Assembly: GCA_038216655.1 (NCBI GenBank)
Contig: JBBQPZ010000014.1
Span: 1-64,000, forward strand
Source of the DNA: JAFDWR01 sp038216655
GTDB taxonomy: Bacteria > Armatimonadota > Fimbriimonadia > Fimbriimonadales > Fimbriimonadaceae
Direction: 5' to 3'
DNA: 64,000 nucleotides
Notes under the pieces: model-generated
The model's input: the letters and a program-made list of their open reading frames with translations, nothing else
The model's database searches: none
What the model was told of the DNA's origin: nothing
Shown here: positions 17,929 through 26,890 of the stretch, piece by piece
Numbering within the stretch: the stretch's first letter is position 1
Layout of the letters: each line of letters starts with the position of its first letter
Position numbers and translations under genes: made by a program

Positions 17929-19345
17929 GCGCGGACTGGAACGCGGCCACGCCGAGGGCGGCGACCATCAGGGACCGCATCGCGAGCGGCCAGTAGTCGT
18001 AGTGCGGGAACGGCTTGACCCACGCCATCGGCAGGAAGGCGATGAAGCTCAGGGCCCAGCCGGTGAGGGCAGGGATCCACTGTCGGCGCGCCTCGATGAA
18101 CGCCGCGACGTTCGTGAACATGAGCCAGAACGCGTCATAGAGCACGGAGCCCATCAGGATGTCCGCTGACTCTCCAAGGGTGCTCGCGAGCGACTGCTGG
18201 AAGGGAATCGCGGCGGGGAAGAAATAGGCACCAAGTGCTCCCCAGAATCCCGAACCGGTCCGGAGTTGTTGGGCTTGGTAGGAGGAGACCCCGTGGGGCA
18301 GAATTTCGCGTCGAAGAAGCAGGTAGCCGCCAAGCAGAACGATGGCCGCTACCGGCCACACCCATCGGATCTTGTAGCCCTGCAACCGCATCGAAACGCC
18401 AACTCCCACGAGGGCACCGGGAAGCATCACGGCCTGTTCGTGGCTCCCGAGGGCGCAGGTAAGACCGATCAGGGCAACGAACAGCCAGGGCCACTGGGGG
18501 ACCGTTCGGATTGCCCCTACGCGTGTATTGCGGGTGGCGGGGGGATCGAGTGGAGTCTTGCTGGGCTCGGGCGCTCGCGGCGCGGAGAGTCGCTCGTAGC
18601 GCGCGTAGGCAGCCATTGCGATGAGGCAGAAGAGGGTCATGATCGACGCCGTTCGTCCGGGAATCCAGCCGACCACGGCGGAGCTGAGGACGGGTGAGGT
18701 CAATTCGCCGAGGAAGAAGTGCGCCACGCCCGCCGCCAGAATCGTCGGAAGTAGGTTCGTCTTGAACTGGGGGTCGATCTTTAGGACCTTGGCGATCACG
18801 AGGGAAGTCAGGGCGATAACGGGCAGTAACCATATCGGTGCGAACGCGCATAAGACGACGAGGGCGAGGAGCGTGGGCCGGCGCGCGAACCCAAGGACGA
18901 CGACGACAAGTGGTACGTAAAGCACCCACTTTGGCCAGAGGAAGCCGATACTCCAGAGGCCGAAGAGTGTTGACGCAAGGCCGGTCAGGAGCGGGCTGTC
19001 GGTGATCTCCCGGAGGAACCAGAACAGCAGTAGGATGCAGGAGGCCGCGATGAGGGCGTTGGTGAGGACGTAGCCGGAACCGTTATCGCCGTGAAGGCGG
19101 GTGTCCATCTCGAACGAGAGGGTGGAGATTGGGCGGTAGAAGTGGTTGTGAAGCGGCCAGTCGCCCTTGAACCAATTCCAGACGCTTTGGGGAACGTGGG
19201 AAACGGGATCGGGGTTGGACCGTATGATCTTGAGCAGATAGGCGGTATCGGTGTCTTGCAAGGCGGCGGACCCATTTGGTCGCATGATGACGACCAAAAG
19301 GGAACACAATAGTGCGGGAAGCAGTGCCCAACGCCATCGGCTCAT
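17852..19345 (-). CDS. Polytopic membrane protein, GT-C glycosyltransferase-like, unknown
   Basis: A 497-residue protein with about ten hydrophobic segments. After an N-terminal helix it has an early extracytoplasmic loop with DTDTAYLLK and HNHFYRPISTLSFEMD. The FYRP motif followed by multiple helices is typical of uncharacterised GT-C/PMT-like membrane proteins that use lipid-linked sugars. A catalytic role is inference. The C-terminal 26 codons overlap the end of pheT on the opposite strand. A CATAAT box lies eight bases upstream of the ATG. Confidence 0.75.
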   Translation of the reverse strand: MSRWRWALLPALLCSLLVVIMRPNGSAALQDTDTAYLLKIIRSNPDPVSHVPQSVWNWFKGDWPLHNHFYRPISTLSFEMDTRLHGDNGSGYVLTNALIAASCILLLFWFLREITDSPLLTGLASTLFGLWSIGFLWPKWVLYVPLVVVVLGFARRPTLLALVVLCAFAPIWLLPVIALTSLVIAKVLKIDPQFKTNLLPTILAAGVAHFFLGELTSPVLSSAVVGWIPGRTASIMTLFCLIAMAAYARYERLSAPRAPEPSKTPLDPPATRNTRVGAIRTVPQWPWLFVALIGLTCALGSHEQAVMLPGALVGVGVSMRLQGYKIRWVWPVAAIVLLGGYLLLRREILPHGVSSYQAQQLRTGSGFWGALGAYFFPAAIPFQQSLASTLGESADILMGSVLYDAFWLMFTNVAAFIEARRQWIPALTGWALSFIAFLPMAWVKPFPHYDYWPLAMRSLMVAALGVAAFQSALIAWSPRAIRLPARRVPAPGSLPRP

Positions 19346-19418
19346 GTCGGCCCATTATGGTCAGTAGCGACTCTTCCGCGCCGCGTTCCGTAGGGAACTA
19401 CAACTGAAAGGAAAACGA

Positions 19419-19937
19419 ATGAACAAAGGACGAACGATTCTCATCGCCGCGCTTGCGGCTCTCTCACTGACGACGATGGCTCAGGCCGGACCGGAGACCT
19501 TTAAGGGCAAGCCGATGCCGAGCTTCTCGATGGTCGACACCTCGGGCAAGAAGGTCACCAACGCGAGCCTGAAGGGCAAAGTCGTCCTGATCGACTTCTG
19601 GGCCACCTGGTGCCCGCCGTGCCGGGAGTTCACGCCGGTGCTGCAGAAGCTGCACAAGAAGTACGGTTCGAAGGGTCTCGTGGTCCTCGGCGCCGACACG
19701 TTTGAGCGCACACCTGAGGCTCAGACCAAGGGCGCGGCGGCGTTCGCCAAGCAGAATGGGTTGACGTATCGGATGACCCTGAAGAACGACAAGTTCGCCG
19801 AGTCGCTGAAGATCGACGGAATTCCGACGATGTTCCTGATCGACAAGAAGGGCGTTGTCCACACGGTCAACGTCGGCTTCGACCCGTCCGAGGTTCCGAA
19901 GCTGGACGCGACAATCGCGCAGCTGCTGAAGGGCTGA
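19419..19937 (+). CDS. TlpA/ResA-like exported thioredoxin-fold protein
   Basis: A 172-residue periplasmic thioredoxin-like protein. It has a signal peptide (residues 1-23, cut near AQA-GPE) and an AhpC/TSA-type domain with the active site FWATWCPPCREF. The cis-proline lies in IDGIPTMFLIDKKG. Such proteins reduce disulfides in cytochrome c maturation or protect against oxidants; the partner is not evident here. The start has a GAAAGGAAA Shine-Dalgarno. It is monocistronic and divergent from the membrane-protein gene. Confidence 0.9.
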   Translation: MNKGRTILIAALAALSLTTMAQAGPETFKGKPMPSFSMVDTSGKKVTNASLKGKVVLIDFWATWCPPCREFTPVLQKLHKKYGSKGLVVLGADTFERTPEAQTKGAAAFAKQNGLTYRMTLKNDKFAESLKIDGIPTMFLIDKKGVVHTVNVGFDPSEVPKLDATIAQLLKG

Positions 19938-20042
19938 AACTCAGTATTGAGTTTGGAGGGGGGGCCGCATTCGGGGGCGCCCTCTCCTTGTCGGTGCGGT
20001 CAGGTTGTGCGAAGCACCGAGCGTCGGAGGCATAAACGGCGT

Positions 20043-20168
20043 AATTTGCGCACGAGTTTAGGTTCAAATTTTCAGTAAATGGCACGGATTTCGTGCGAGC
20101 TTTCGGCGATTTTGAACCAAAAAATTGGCCTTGCACAGAATTCACTTGATTCACTGCGCAAATGCAGG
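20043..20168. repeat. Conserved structured element, copy A
   Basis: Begins AATTTGC, then nine bases, then TAGGTTCAAATTT, TGGCACGGA, CGG, ATTTTGAACC, TTGGC, ATTC and GCGCA blocks. The same blocks in the same order and spacing occur at 35841-35964. GGTTCAAA pairs with TTTGAACC. In this copy GCACG-GATTT-CGTGC forms an internal hairpin. The rest of the 19938-20376 gap holds a family 2 repeat (about 20213-20277) and no gene. Confidence 0.65.
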
Positions 20169-20212
20169 GTCTTGACGCCCTGATGGTTGCGATGATTGCG
20201 GTTCTGGCGTTG

Positions 20213-20277
20213 GGATCCGGGGTCCTTCGGTTTCGAACCTTCGCCTAGGGCTTGGTTCTACACTCAGGATGACGGGA
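20213..20277. repeat. Dispersed repeat, family 2
   Basis: Starts GGGATCCGGGGTCCTTCGG and ends CACTCAGGATGACGGG. Matching copies are at 13529-13593 and 48211-48256. Confidence 0.8.
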
Positions 20278-20376
20278 TTTGGGTAGGGCACGGCTTGCCG
20301 GGAAGCGCTTCCAGTTCTTGGGTATTCCAGCTCCGGACAAACCGTGGCACTCGGCTGCGACTCGGTTGTCTGAGAC

Positions 20377-21465
20377 CTACTGAGGAAGGGCGGGGTAGAC
20401 GGTGACGGCGCCTTCGGCGGGGGCGATTTGGGCCCACTCGCCTTCTCGCTTAAGCACCCTGGAACCGGTGAGGCGGCCTTTGCCGAGGGGGATCCAGATG
20501 GGGTTCTTTGTCATGGTTTGGGGAATGGCGAGGGTGTACCGGTCGAGTTCCTGGGTGGCCATCAGGAGCGAGTGCGGGTAGTCCCAGGCGTGGGTGCTGC
20601 CGATCAGGAGCATCGAGCGGGCCGCTACGGACTTCGGCATGATCGTGTCGGCGTAAAGCACGAGCCCGTGGTAATAGTTCATCGCCTCCAGGCCGGTCTT
20701 CTTGAGGAGGACGAAGTTGGGTGGATTGGTGGCGGCTTGCGTGACCAGGGGATCGACGCGGGCCTTGACCCAGCCGTCGAGCGAGGCGAAGTCGACCTGC
20801 ATTGCGTCTGCGGGCTCCAAAGTGTGGGCGGCCATCGCGTCGCGCACCCATCGCAAGAATAGCTTCTCACCGAGGTAGCCGTTGGCCCAGTCCTCGGGTT
20901 GAACGAACCCGCCTACGGAGGGCAACACCGCATGGCCGTACTCGTGCGCGACCTCGCGGGCCATCTCCAGCGGGTTGGTGAAACTCGGAAGGTCGTAGAT
21001 GCAGATCGTGTTGACCGACGTCGGTCGGCCGTGGGGAGGGAAGTCCTCTCCGAAGAACTGCTCGCCGCCCGGCTTTCCACCGAGGCATAGGTACACATCC
21101 ACCGAGCCCTCGTGATAGGCGTAGGGATTGTCGAAGCGCCAGCGCCGCTTGACCATCTGCCAGAGTCGGAGCAGCATCCGGCCCGAGGCCGAGGCAACGT
21201 CGCCCGTTTCTTTGCGCTCTTGCGAGTAAATGTGGAAACGCGGGACGAACGGGTCGCTCGGGTCAGTGCGACCCAGGGCTTCGGTCAGCCAGGGGAAATC
21301 CGAACCACTGGGTCCGGAAATCGGTCGAATGCTCCGCTTAGGGGGGGTCAAAGGTTCGTGAGCGGGGCGTACTTGCGCCAGGACGGCCGCACCGGCGCGC
21401 TCGGGCAATTCCAGCGGTAAGTCACCGTGGTGGGACAAGAGCGCGCAGGCGAGGACGACGAGCAC
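20377..21465 (-). CDS. Secreted zincin-type metallopeptidase, putative
   Basis: A 362-residue protein with a short hydrophobic N-terminus (MLVVLACALLS, probable signal). The central AREVAHEYGHAVLPSVGGF contains a HExxH zinc motif in which the residue after glutamate is tyrosine (HEYGH), as in several zincins. The region before it (VDVYLCLGGKPGG) and the C-terminal beta-rich part match no family I can name. The GTG start is three bases after the trxB stop, so it is very likely cotranscribed with trxB. The substrate is unknown. Confidence 0.7.
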   Translation of the reverse strand: MLVVLACALLSHHGDLPLELPERAGAAVLAQVRPAHEPLTPPKRSIRPISGPSGSDFPWLTEALGRTDPSDPFVPRFHIYSQERKETGDVASASGRMLLRLWQMVKRRWRFDNPYAYHEGSVDVYLCLGGKPGGEQFFGEDFPPHGRPTSVNTICIYDLPSFTNPLEMAREVAHEYGHAVLPSVGGFVQPEDWANGYLGEKLFLRWVRDAMAAHTLEPADAMQVDFASLDGWVKARVDPLVTQAATNPPNFVLLKKTGLEAMNYYHGLVLYADTIMPKSVAARSMLLIGSTHAWDYPHSLLMATQELDRYTLAIPQTMTKNPIWIPLGKGRLTGSRVLKREGEWAQIAPAEGAVTVYPALPQ

Positions 21466-21468
21466 GCT

Positions 21469-22431
21469 TTAGTGTCCCTCGCTCTCCAAATATCGCTCGG
21501 CGTCGATCGCGGCCATGCAGCCGGTTCCCGCCGCCGTGACAGCTTGGCGGTAAACGTTGTCTGCGACGTCGCCGGCAGCAAAGACGCCGGGGATATTGGT
21601 GCGGGTGCTGCCGGGTTGGGTGACGAGGTAGCCGACCTCGTCCATGTCGAGCACGCCTTTGAAGAGGTCGCTGTTGGGCTTGTGGCCGATCGCGATGAAC
21701 ACGCCGTCGATCGGCACCTCCTCGGTTTTGCTCTCGGCGAAGTTGACGATCTTGGCCCCGGTGACCTTCTTGAACGGCTCGGTTTGGCCGGTGATCTCTT
21801 CGAGACCCGAGTTCCAGATGACCTCGATCTTGGGGTTGTTCAGGACTCGGTCCTGCATGATCTTGCTCGCGCGGAAGGCGTCGCGACGGTGGAGCACGTA
21901 GACCTTACGGCAGTGCTTGGTGAGGTAGTTCGCCTCCTCGAGGGCGGTGTCCCCGCCGCCGACCACGATGACGTCCTTGCCGCGGAAGAAGAAGCCGTCG
22001 CAGGTCGCGCAGGCGCTCACGCCGAATCCACCGAACTTGACTTCGCTAGGAAGGCCGAGCCATTTGGCGCTCGCGCCGGTCGAGACGATGATCGCCTTGG
22101 CTAAGTGCTCTTCTTCGCCGGCGTAGACCTTGAACGGTCGCTCGGAGAAGTCGACGCGGGTGACTTCCTCGTGGTGGATGACGGTGCCGAAGCGTTCGAC
22201 CTGCTTCTGGAAGTGGTCCATGAGCTCGGGGCCCATGATGCCATCGGGGAAGCCCGGATAGTTCTCGACGTCGGTGGTGATCATCAACTGCCCACCGGGC
22301 TGGAGTCCGGCGAACATGACGGGTTTGAGGTCGGCGCGAGCCGCATAGAGGGCGGCGGTGTATCCCGCCGGACCTGAGCCGATGATGATGACGTCGTGAA
22401 CCATTTTTGCAGAGTTGAGGGTACCAGCCAT
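21469..22431 (-). CDS. trxB: Thioredoxin-disulfide reductase
   Basis: A low-molecular-weight FAD/NADPH thioredoxin reductase, 320 residues. The FAD-binding GSGPAGYTAALYAARA, the redox motif ACATCDGFFF (CxxC), the NADPH-binding GGGDTALEEANYL and the C-terminal GVFAAGDVADNVYRQ are all present. It keeps thioredoxin reduced in the cytoplasm. The ATG at 22431 is used; Met10 (22404), where most homologues start, is an alternative. A TAGAAT box lies 17 bases upstream. The zincin gene follows three bases after the stop. Confidence 0.96.
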   Translation of the reverse strand: MAGTLNSAKMVHDVIIIGSGPAGYTAALYAARADLKPVMFAGLQPGGQLMITTDVENYPGFPDGIMGPELMDHFQKQVERFGTVIHHEEVTRVDFSERPFKVYAGEEEHLAKAIIVSTGASAKWLGLPSEVKFGGFGVSACATCDGFFFRGKDVIVVGGGDTALEEANYLTKHCRKVYVLHRRDAFRASKIMQDRVLNNPKIEVIWNSGLEEITGQTEPFKKVTGAKIVNFAESKTEEVPIDGVFIAIGHKPNSDLFKGVLDMDEVGYLVTQPGSTRTNIPGVFAAGDVADNVYRQAVTAAGTGCMAAIDAERYLESEGH

Positions 22432-22461
22432 GGATGTCCGCTTGTCTGATTCTACGAAGCA

Positions 22462-22509
22462 GTTGGAGTTGGAGTTGGAGTCTGAGTCTGAGTCTGAGTC
22501 TGAGTCTGA
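22462..22509. repeat. Hexamer microsatellite, GTTGGA x3 then GTCTGA x5
   Basis: Eight perfect hexamers just upstream of trxB, spanning its TATA-less promoter region. Shorter GTTGGA/GTCTGA runs recur near 13598, 45621-45691, 48675 and 54082, so this is a dispersed simple-sequence family. Confidence 0.95.
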
Positions 22510-22537
22510 GGGGAAGGTTGTCGTCCATGACCATCGA

Positions 22538-22592
22538 GTCCCTGGGAGACGAGCAGGAGATGATGACCGTCAGGTTTTTCCGTCCGCTGCCT
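22538..22592. repeat. Dispersed repeat, family 3 (partial copy)
   Basis: GTCCCTGGGAGACGAGCAGG...GACCGTCAGGTTTTTCCG matches the inverted copy ending at 13742 and the copy at 2509. Confidence 0.75.
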
Positions 22593-22689
22593 CCGGGCGA
22601 CTTCACGCCTACGAACCGGTGGGCTACGTCGGTCGGAAAGACAAATCACAAACCCAGCAAATGTACTAGTTGACGTAATTCTCAATTTC

Positions 22690-22728
22690 CTACTAATTAG
22701 TAGACATATATCTACTAGTCTGTAGTAG
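22690..22728. promoter_or_regulatory. Operator array of CTACTA/TAGTAG half-sites
   Basis: Four half-sites alternate in orientation: CTACTA 22690-22695, TAGTAG 22698-22703, CTACTA 22712-22717 and TAGTAG 22723-22728. The first pair forms a perfect 14-base palindrome. The array lies just upstream of the sigma-like gene. It overlaps the region where a -10 box would lie for the TTGACG at 22670-22675, and it runs into the AGGGAG ribosome site (22727-22733). The layout suggests repression of this promoter, perhaps by the product of the gene itself. Confidence 0.65.
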
Positions 22729-22737
22729 GGAGATCCG

Positions 22738-23187
22738 ATGACCGAGCTTGATTTTTCTTTTGTCGCCGACGCGCTCCTCGCCTTGTGCGAGCGAGATCGC
22801 GAGGCACCTTGCTATTCCGAGAAGCAGATTTACTTGAAGATGAAGAAGGCGCAGTGGCGGGAGCCGTTCGCCGCGCAGTTGATGATCGCCGGAGGGCATG
22901 ACGTCTTGCTCCAGGAGGAGTGCCAGGACGTGTTCAAGGAGGCCCGGCTGACCGAAAGACAGGCAGAAGTGCTGGCCTCTCGGCTTGAAGGCTTCACTTT
23001 TGAGGAGATCGGCGAGGTTGGTGGTCATACAAAACAGGGGGCACAATCAGTTTTTGTTCAAGCACTTAAGAAATTAACCCGTGCTTTCCACGTCTATCGC
23101 TACAGAGGGCTGAGCGACGTCTACCGTCGCGAAGTTCGTCGGGGGGCAAATCGCGGAACGTTTGGTAGAATGATGCCTAAGGCGTGA
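22738..23187 (+). CDS. Sigma-70 region 4-like DNA-binding regulator
   Basis: A 149-residue protein. Residues about 75-120 (LTERQAEVLASRLEGFTFEEIGEVGG...FVQALKKLTRAF) form a sigma-70 region 4-like helix-turn-helix, with the LTERQAEVL start typical of that fold. The first 70 residues are helical and do not match sigma region 2, so it may not be a full sigma factor. It leads a five-gene plus-strand cluster and has a good AGGGAG Shine-Dalgarno. The palindromic array immediately upstream suggests autoregulation. Confidence 0.72.
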   Translation: MTELDFSFVADALLALCERDREAPCYSEKQIYLKMKKAQWREPFAAQLMIAGGHDVLLQEECQDVFKEARLTERQAEVLASRLEGFTFEEIGEVGGHTKQGAQSVFVQALKKLTRAFHVYRYRGLSDVYRREVRRGANRGTFGRMMPKA

Positions 23188-23209
23188 CCCTCGGCCGAGG
23201 AGATTCGGA

Positions 23210-24433
23210 TTGGTACCTTGCAAACACTGTTTGACCGCCAACAGCCTGGACAGCACTTTCTGCAAACATTGCGGAACGTCGCTGCCGGAAGCTGAATTGA
23301 CGGACGCGAAAGAAAAGCTGGAGGCGCTTGTCCAGACGGGCTTTGACCTGCTGAAAGACAACCGCAGCGAAGAGGCGATGGTCATCGCCGAAACCGCGGT
23401 CGTCGCGAACCCCTCCAGCGCGGCTGCGGCCTCGCTCAAAGGAATGTGCCACGAGGCACGCGGCGAGGTCGCGGAGGCTCTGGAGTGCTACGAAAAGGTC
23501 GTCGCGCTCAAGCCGGATTCCGCGCTCGACAAGATCAAGGTGAACCAGCTTCGCAACATGATGGTTGCCAAGGTGACGGTTCCTCCCGCGCCGGATCGCA
23601 AGGGTCCCCTGCTCGTCGCGGCGGCGGTCACGATGCTTGTCGTGGTTGGGGGTATTGGCCTGGTGAAGGCGATGCAGCGGCCGCCGGCGGTGGCTTCGAA
23701 CGATAATAAGGTTCCCGTTTCGAGCGGCACCGGCCAAGCGCTTACGAGCTTTGAAGGATCGACGGGGCCGGTTTCGACCGGACCACCGGGACCGATTCAA
23801 TCCACGCCGCCTTCCAACGGGGGCTCACAGCTACCGGACAACGGCAACGGTGGAACTGGACCGATTGTTCCTCCTAACGGTGGCCGGACGGGACTTCCCC
23901 CAGTGGGCAGTAGCGACAATGGCGGCGGCGGAGCGGACGATACCGGGCACAACCCGGTTGTTGTGGTCCCGCCTGTCATTGAAAGTAACCATCGCCCAAC
24001 GGTTGGCGGCGGCGACGTCGTCGTCATCGACAATCCTCCGACGAGCCCTCCAGTAGGCCCGCCAGGACCCACACCTTCCCCGACGACCGATCCTGGGTTC
24101 ATCGACATTAAGGTCCATGGCGGCAACAAAGGCAACGGCGGCGATGATTCCGGATCCAAGGCCAATGGCCTTCAAGCAGTGACCAAAGCGGCGGTATCGA
24201 ACTTCCAACTCGGCCGCTGGGCGGATGCTGCGCGGGGATACGAACAGGCGATTAGCATGGGTGGCGGGCGCGCGAGCAACTATCAGCGCCTCGGCGACTG
24301 CTACAACCACCTAGGTAAGGCAGGTCAGGCGGTGGACGCCTACTCTCGAGCCGCCGAGTCCTATGAGGCCGCCGGCAACACCGCGAGTGCGGAGGTCTGT
24401 CGCCAAGCGATCAAGACCTTGAAGGGGAGCTAA
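23210..24433 (+). CDS. Zinc-ribbon and TPR-containing membrane protein
   Basis: A 407-residue protein. Residues 1-25 form a zinc ribbon (PCKHCLTANSLDSTFCKHCG, two CxxC pairs). A cytoplasmic TPR follows (about 40-110, repeat EALECYEKVVALKPDSA), then one membrane helix (about 130-150). A long glycine/proline/asparagine-rich extracytoplasmic linker (about 165-310) leads to a second TPR region (about 320-405). The start is TTG, supported by GAGGAG seven bases upstream. It lies 22 bases after the sigma-like gene and 8 before the next. It looks like a scaffold linking both sides of the membrane; its function is unknown. Confidence 0.8.
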   Translation: MVPCKHCLTANSLDSTFCKHCGTSLPEAELTDAKEKLEALVQTGFDLLKDNRSEEAMVIAETAVVANPSSAAAASLKGMCHEARGEVAEALECYEKVVALKPDSALDKIKVNQLRNMMVAKVTVPPAPDRKGPLLVAAAVTMLVVVGGIGLVKAMQRPPAVASNDNKVPVSSGTGQALTSFEGSTGPVSTGPPGPIQSTPPSNGGSQLPDNGNGGTGPIVPPNGGRTGLPPVGSSDNGGGGADDTGHNPVVVVPPVIESNHRPTVGGGDVVVIDNPPTSPPVGPPGPTPSPTTDPGFIDIKVHGGNKGNGGDDSGSKANGLQAVTKAAVSNFQLGRWADAARGYEQAISMGGGRASNYQRLGDCYNHLGKAGQAVDAYSRAAESYEAAGNTASAEVCRQAIKTLKGS

Positions 24434-24441
24434 TTCCGAAT

Positions 24442-26217
24442 TTGAAGCGGCTGAGTGGCCTGTTCCTGCTGATGTGCGTGGGTCTCGCGTTTGCGCGTTC
24501 TCCTCAGTCGTCGGTGCCCCAGGTTCTGATCGTGCAACTCCACGATCCCCTGATTGAGGCGGCGAGCCCGATCAAGCCCCCGATCGATCCGAACATCGCG
24601 GTCGCAGACATCTTCGCGCAAGCTTTTGACGACGACGGGCGTCTTGAGCCGGTCGTCTGGAGCATCACCGACCCGACCTTCCGCGAGGCGCTGACGAAAG
24701 GCAAGATCGGCACGATTAGCCCTGACCCAAGTTTGGCGGAGGCGCAGAACGCCGCCGGAAAGATGGGTTGGGATTACGTCTTGTTTGTCAAGGCGGTGAG
24801 AAAGGGTGGCGACGTGGTTGGCCAAGCGCGCCTTTATCGAGGCCGCAATCAGGTTTGGCAAGATCCGGAACCCATCGACCGCGAGCAGCTTGCGATCTTC
24901 AAGAAGATGCTTCGCGAGAAGCGGATGACCCAGGAAGCGGTCAACAAGGCGATCGAGCAGCAGGAGAGTCGCCATCTGAACGTGATCGCGGTCAGCGACA
25001 CTGAAGCTGAAATGCAGCGGGCCGAAGAGAATACGGCGAAGTCTCTCGCCCGTACTTGGATCGAGACGCTGGTGGGCGGACCGTTCAAGAACCTTCCCCC
25101 AAAGCGTCGTCGCAATACGCCAACCGTCTTGCCCGGCCAGAATCCCAATCCGGGTGGAACCACCATCGTCAAGATTCCCGTTGGTGGCGGCCAGGTTAAG
25201 CCACCCAAGCAGGGGCCAGTCATCGACCCCAAGGTTCCCCCGATTCCGACCCACCCGAACGAACCTCCCCCCAATAATCCGCCGACCCCGGGGTCTGAAC
25301 TCGCGACGCTGAAGAAGAACGTTCAAAGTCTGCTTGCCTCTAAGCAGACCGCGGCGGCGATTTCGCTTGTCCGGGATGCGATTGACGCGTCTCCCGTCGA
25401 CGAGGCGCGGCGCGTCTTGTTGATCGATGTGCTCCTTAAGTGCGGCTTGCCGGAGCAAGCGGCCAAGGAAGCACGGCAGGCGTGTGCGATTCTGCCCGAC
25501 AAGGTTGGCCTTCGAATTCTCGCTGCCCGAGCCTGGCTTGAGGCAGGGAAGCCTGACGAGGCGCAGGCCGATCTGAACGAGGCGGTCGCCCGCGATCCGG
25601 ACTCCGCGGACACTCGGCTCCTGCTCGCCCAGATTTCCCTCTCCCGAGGTGAGGTTCCGGCGGCGTTGGATCACCTCAGCGCGGGGATTGCGAAGCATCC
25701 CATCGGAGAGCTGTATTTCGAACGGGCGATCGCTTACGCGGTCGCGGGGAATGGCCCCGGTGCCGAGGCCGATCTGGCGAAAGCCACTGAGCTGGGCCTG
25801 CCCGCTGATGCGGCGGAGACCCGTTACCGCGAGGCGGTGCGTTCGATGGATGCGGCATCGAATCGGAGCTCGGACGAGTTGACCAAACTCGTGCAACGGG
25901 CTCAACTGAAGCGAAAGGACCCGGCGCTCCGAGTGCTATTGGAGAAGAACGCGAGCCTGCTCGCGACGCGGGCGGCGTTCCTAGAGAAGCTACCGGCCCC
26001 GGCAATTCACAAAAAGAGTCACAGTCAGCGGGTCTTGGCCCTAAAATTGCTGGTTCAGAGTCTTAGCGATGTCCGTTCGTACATCGAGACTGGTGAAGAG
26101 GATGCCCTCTCCGACGCGCGCCTAAATCTAGGCGAAGCGCTCCGGGGCTTGGTCATCGCCCGATCACAGTTCGACGACGAGACGGGTTCGCCGGTCTCTC
26201 ATGTCGACCAGTTTTGA
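24442..26217 (+). CDS. Exported TPR protein
   Basis: A 591-residue protein with a signal peptide (MKRLSGLFLLMCVGLAFA, from a TTG start). The N-terminal domain (about 25-215) contains ADIFAQAFDDDGRLEPVVWS and WDYVLFVKAVRKGG and resembles periplasmic proteins that build a value from several sub-scores. A proline-rich linker (about 230-285) follows, then several TPRs (about 290-470, for example EAQADLNEAVARDPDSADTR), and a helical tail. It overlaps the PilZ gene by 17 bases. The charged n-region supports the TTG start. The role is not known. Confidence 0.78.
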   Translation: MKRLSGLFLLMCVGLAFARSPQSSVPQVLIVQLHDPLIEAASPIKPPIDPNIAVADIFAQAFDDDGRLEPVVWSITDPTFREALTKGKIGTISPDPSLAEAQNAAGKMGWDYVLFVKAVRKGGDVVGQARLYRGRNQVWQDPEPIDREQLAIFKKMLREKRMTQEAVNKAIEQQESRHLNVIAVSDTEAEMQRAEENTAKSLARTWIETLVGGPFKNLPPKRRRNTPTVLPGQNPNPGGTTIVKIPVGGGQVKPPKQGPVIDPKVPPIPTHPNEPPPNNPPTPGSELATLKKNVQSLLASKQTAAAISLVRDAIDASPVDEARRVLLIDVLLKCGLPEQAAKEARQACAILPDKVGLRILAARAWLEAGKPDEAQADLNEAVARDPDSADTRLLLAQISLSRGEVPAALDHLSAGIAKHPIGELYFERAIAYAVAGNGPGAEADLAKATELGLPADAAETRYREAVRSMDAASNRSSDELTKLVQRAQLKRKDPALRVLLEKNASLLATRAAFLEKLPAPAIHKKSHSQRVLALKLLVQSLSDVRSYIETGEEDALSDARLNLGEALRGLVIARSQFDDETGSPVSHVDQF

Positions 26218-26875
26218 ATTCCTTCTGATCCTCTTCGCGGGCTTTGTCGGCTCGCTGATGATCTCGTATGGCCTCACCCGCCTCTTCGGCGGGCGGGCGA
26301 TCCAGCCGCCCATCGTTGGCGGGACGGTGCGTCTCAAGACGACCTCAGGGGTCTATCGCACCCGGCTCTTGGCCGTCGATGCGGCAGGTTGGCACTTGAC
26401 GGCTCCGTTGTCGCGGGACGCCTACGTTCCCTTGCGTCCGGGTGAGGAAGTGGTGTTGGAAGCCCCAGTTATGGGGGGTGCGATCTTGGCGCGAACTTCG
26501 GTGGCGAGCCGAGATGCCGACACCCATGAGGTGATCGTGGCGATGCCTAAGCGCGCGCATTCGATCGAGCGACGCGAGACGCGACGCGTCAGCGAATCGG
26601 AAGGTTTGCCCGCCAAGGTTGAGAGTAAGGCGGCGGTGCTGCTCGACGTTTCACCTTTCGGTGCCCGCGTTGAGTGCGAGGCTGAGGTCGGCTCCGGCGA
26701 GCGCGTCCGGCTGGACCTGCCCTGGAGCGAAGAGCCGGTATTCGCCTGGGTGCTTGAGGTCTTGCCGGTGCTGGGGACGCACGGTCGCTGGACGGCGTGT
26801 CGAGTCCGTTTCGAAGACCGAGCCCAGATGCCGCCGACACCTTCTTTGAGGCTTGAGAACGGTTTCCTGAGCTGA
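26201..26875 (+). CDS. Membrane-anchored PilZ-like c-di-GMP receptor, putative
   Basis: A 224-residue protein: one N-terminal membrane helix (about 6-28), then a small beta domain resembling the YcgR N-terminal domain (APLSRDAYVPLRPGEEVVLEA). A PilZ-like beta barrel follows. The c-di-GMP-binding RxxxR stretch appears as ERRETRRV, followed by LLDVSPFGARVEC in the place of the D/NxSxxG motif. It probably senses c-di-GMP at the membrane. It is cotranscribed with the TPR genes (17-base overlap upstream, 15-base gap downstream). Confidence 0.75.
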   Translation: MSTSFEFLLILFAGFVGSLMISYGLTRLFGGRAIQPPIVGGTVRLKTTSGVYRTRLLAVDAAGWHLTAPLSRDAYVPLRPGEEVVLEAPVMGGAILARTSVASRDADTHEVIVAMPKRAHSIERRETRRVSESEGLPAKVESKAAVLLDVSPFGARVECEAEVGSGERVRLDLPWSEEPVFAWVLEVLPVLGTHGRWTACRVRFEDRAQMPPTPSLRLENGFLS

Positions 26876-26890
26876 TTTATAACTGGCTTT

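Noticed and set aside
20056..20066. GGTTCAAAT as a tRNA T-arm
   Set aside because: No acceptor, D or anticodon arms can be drawn around it or around its counterpart at 35860.
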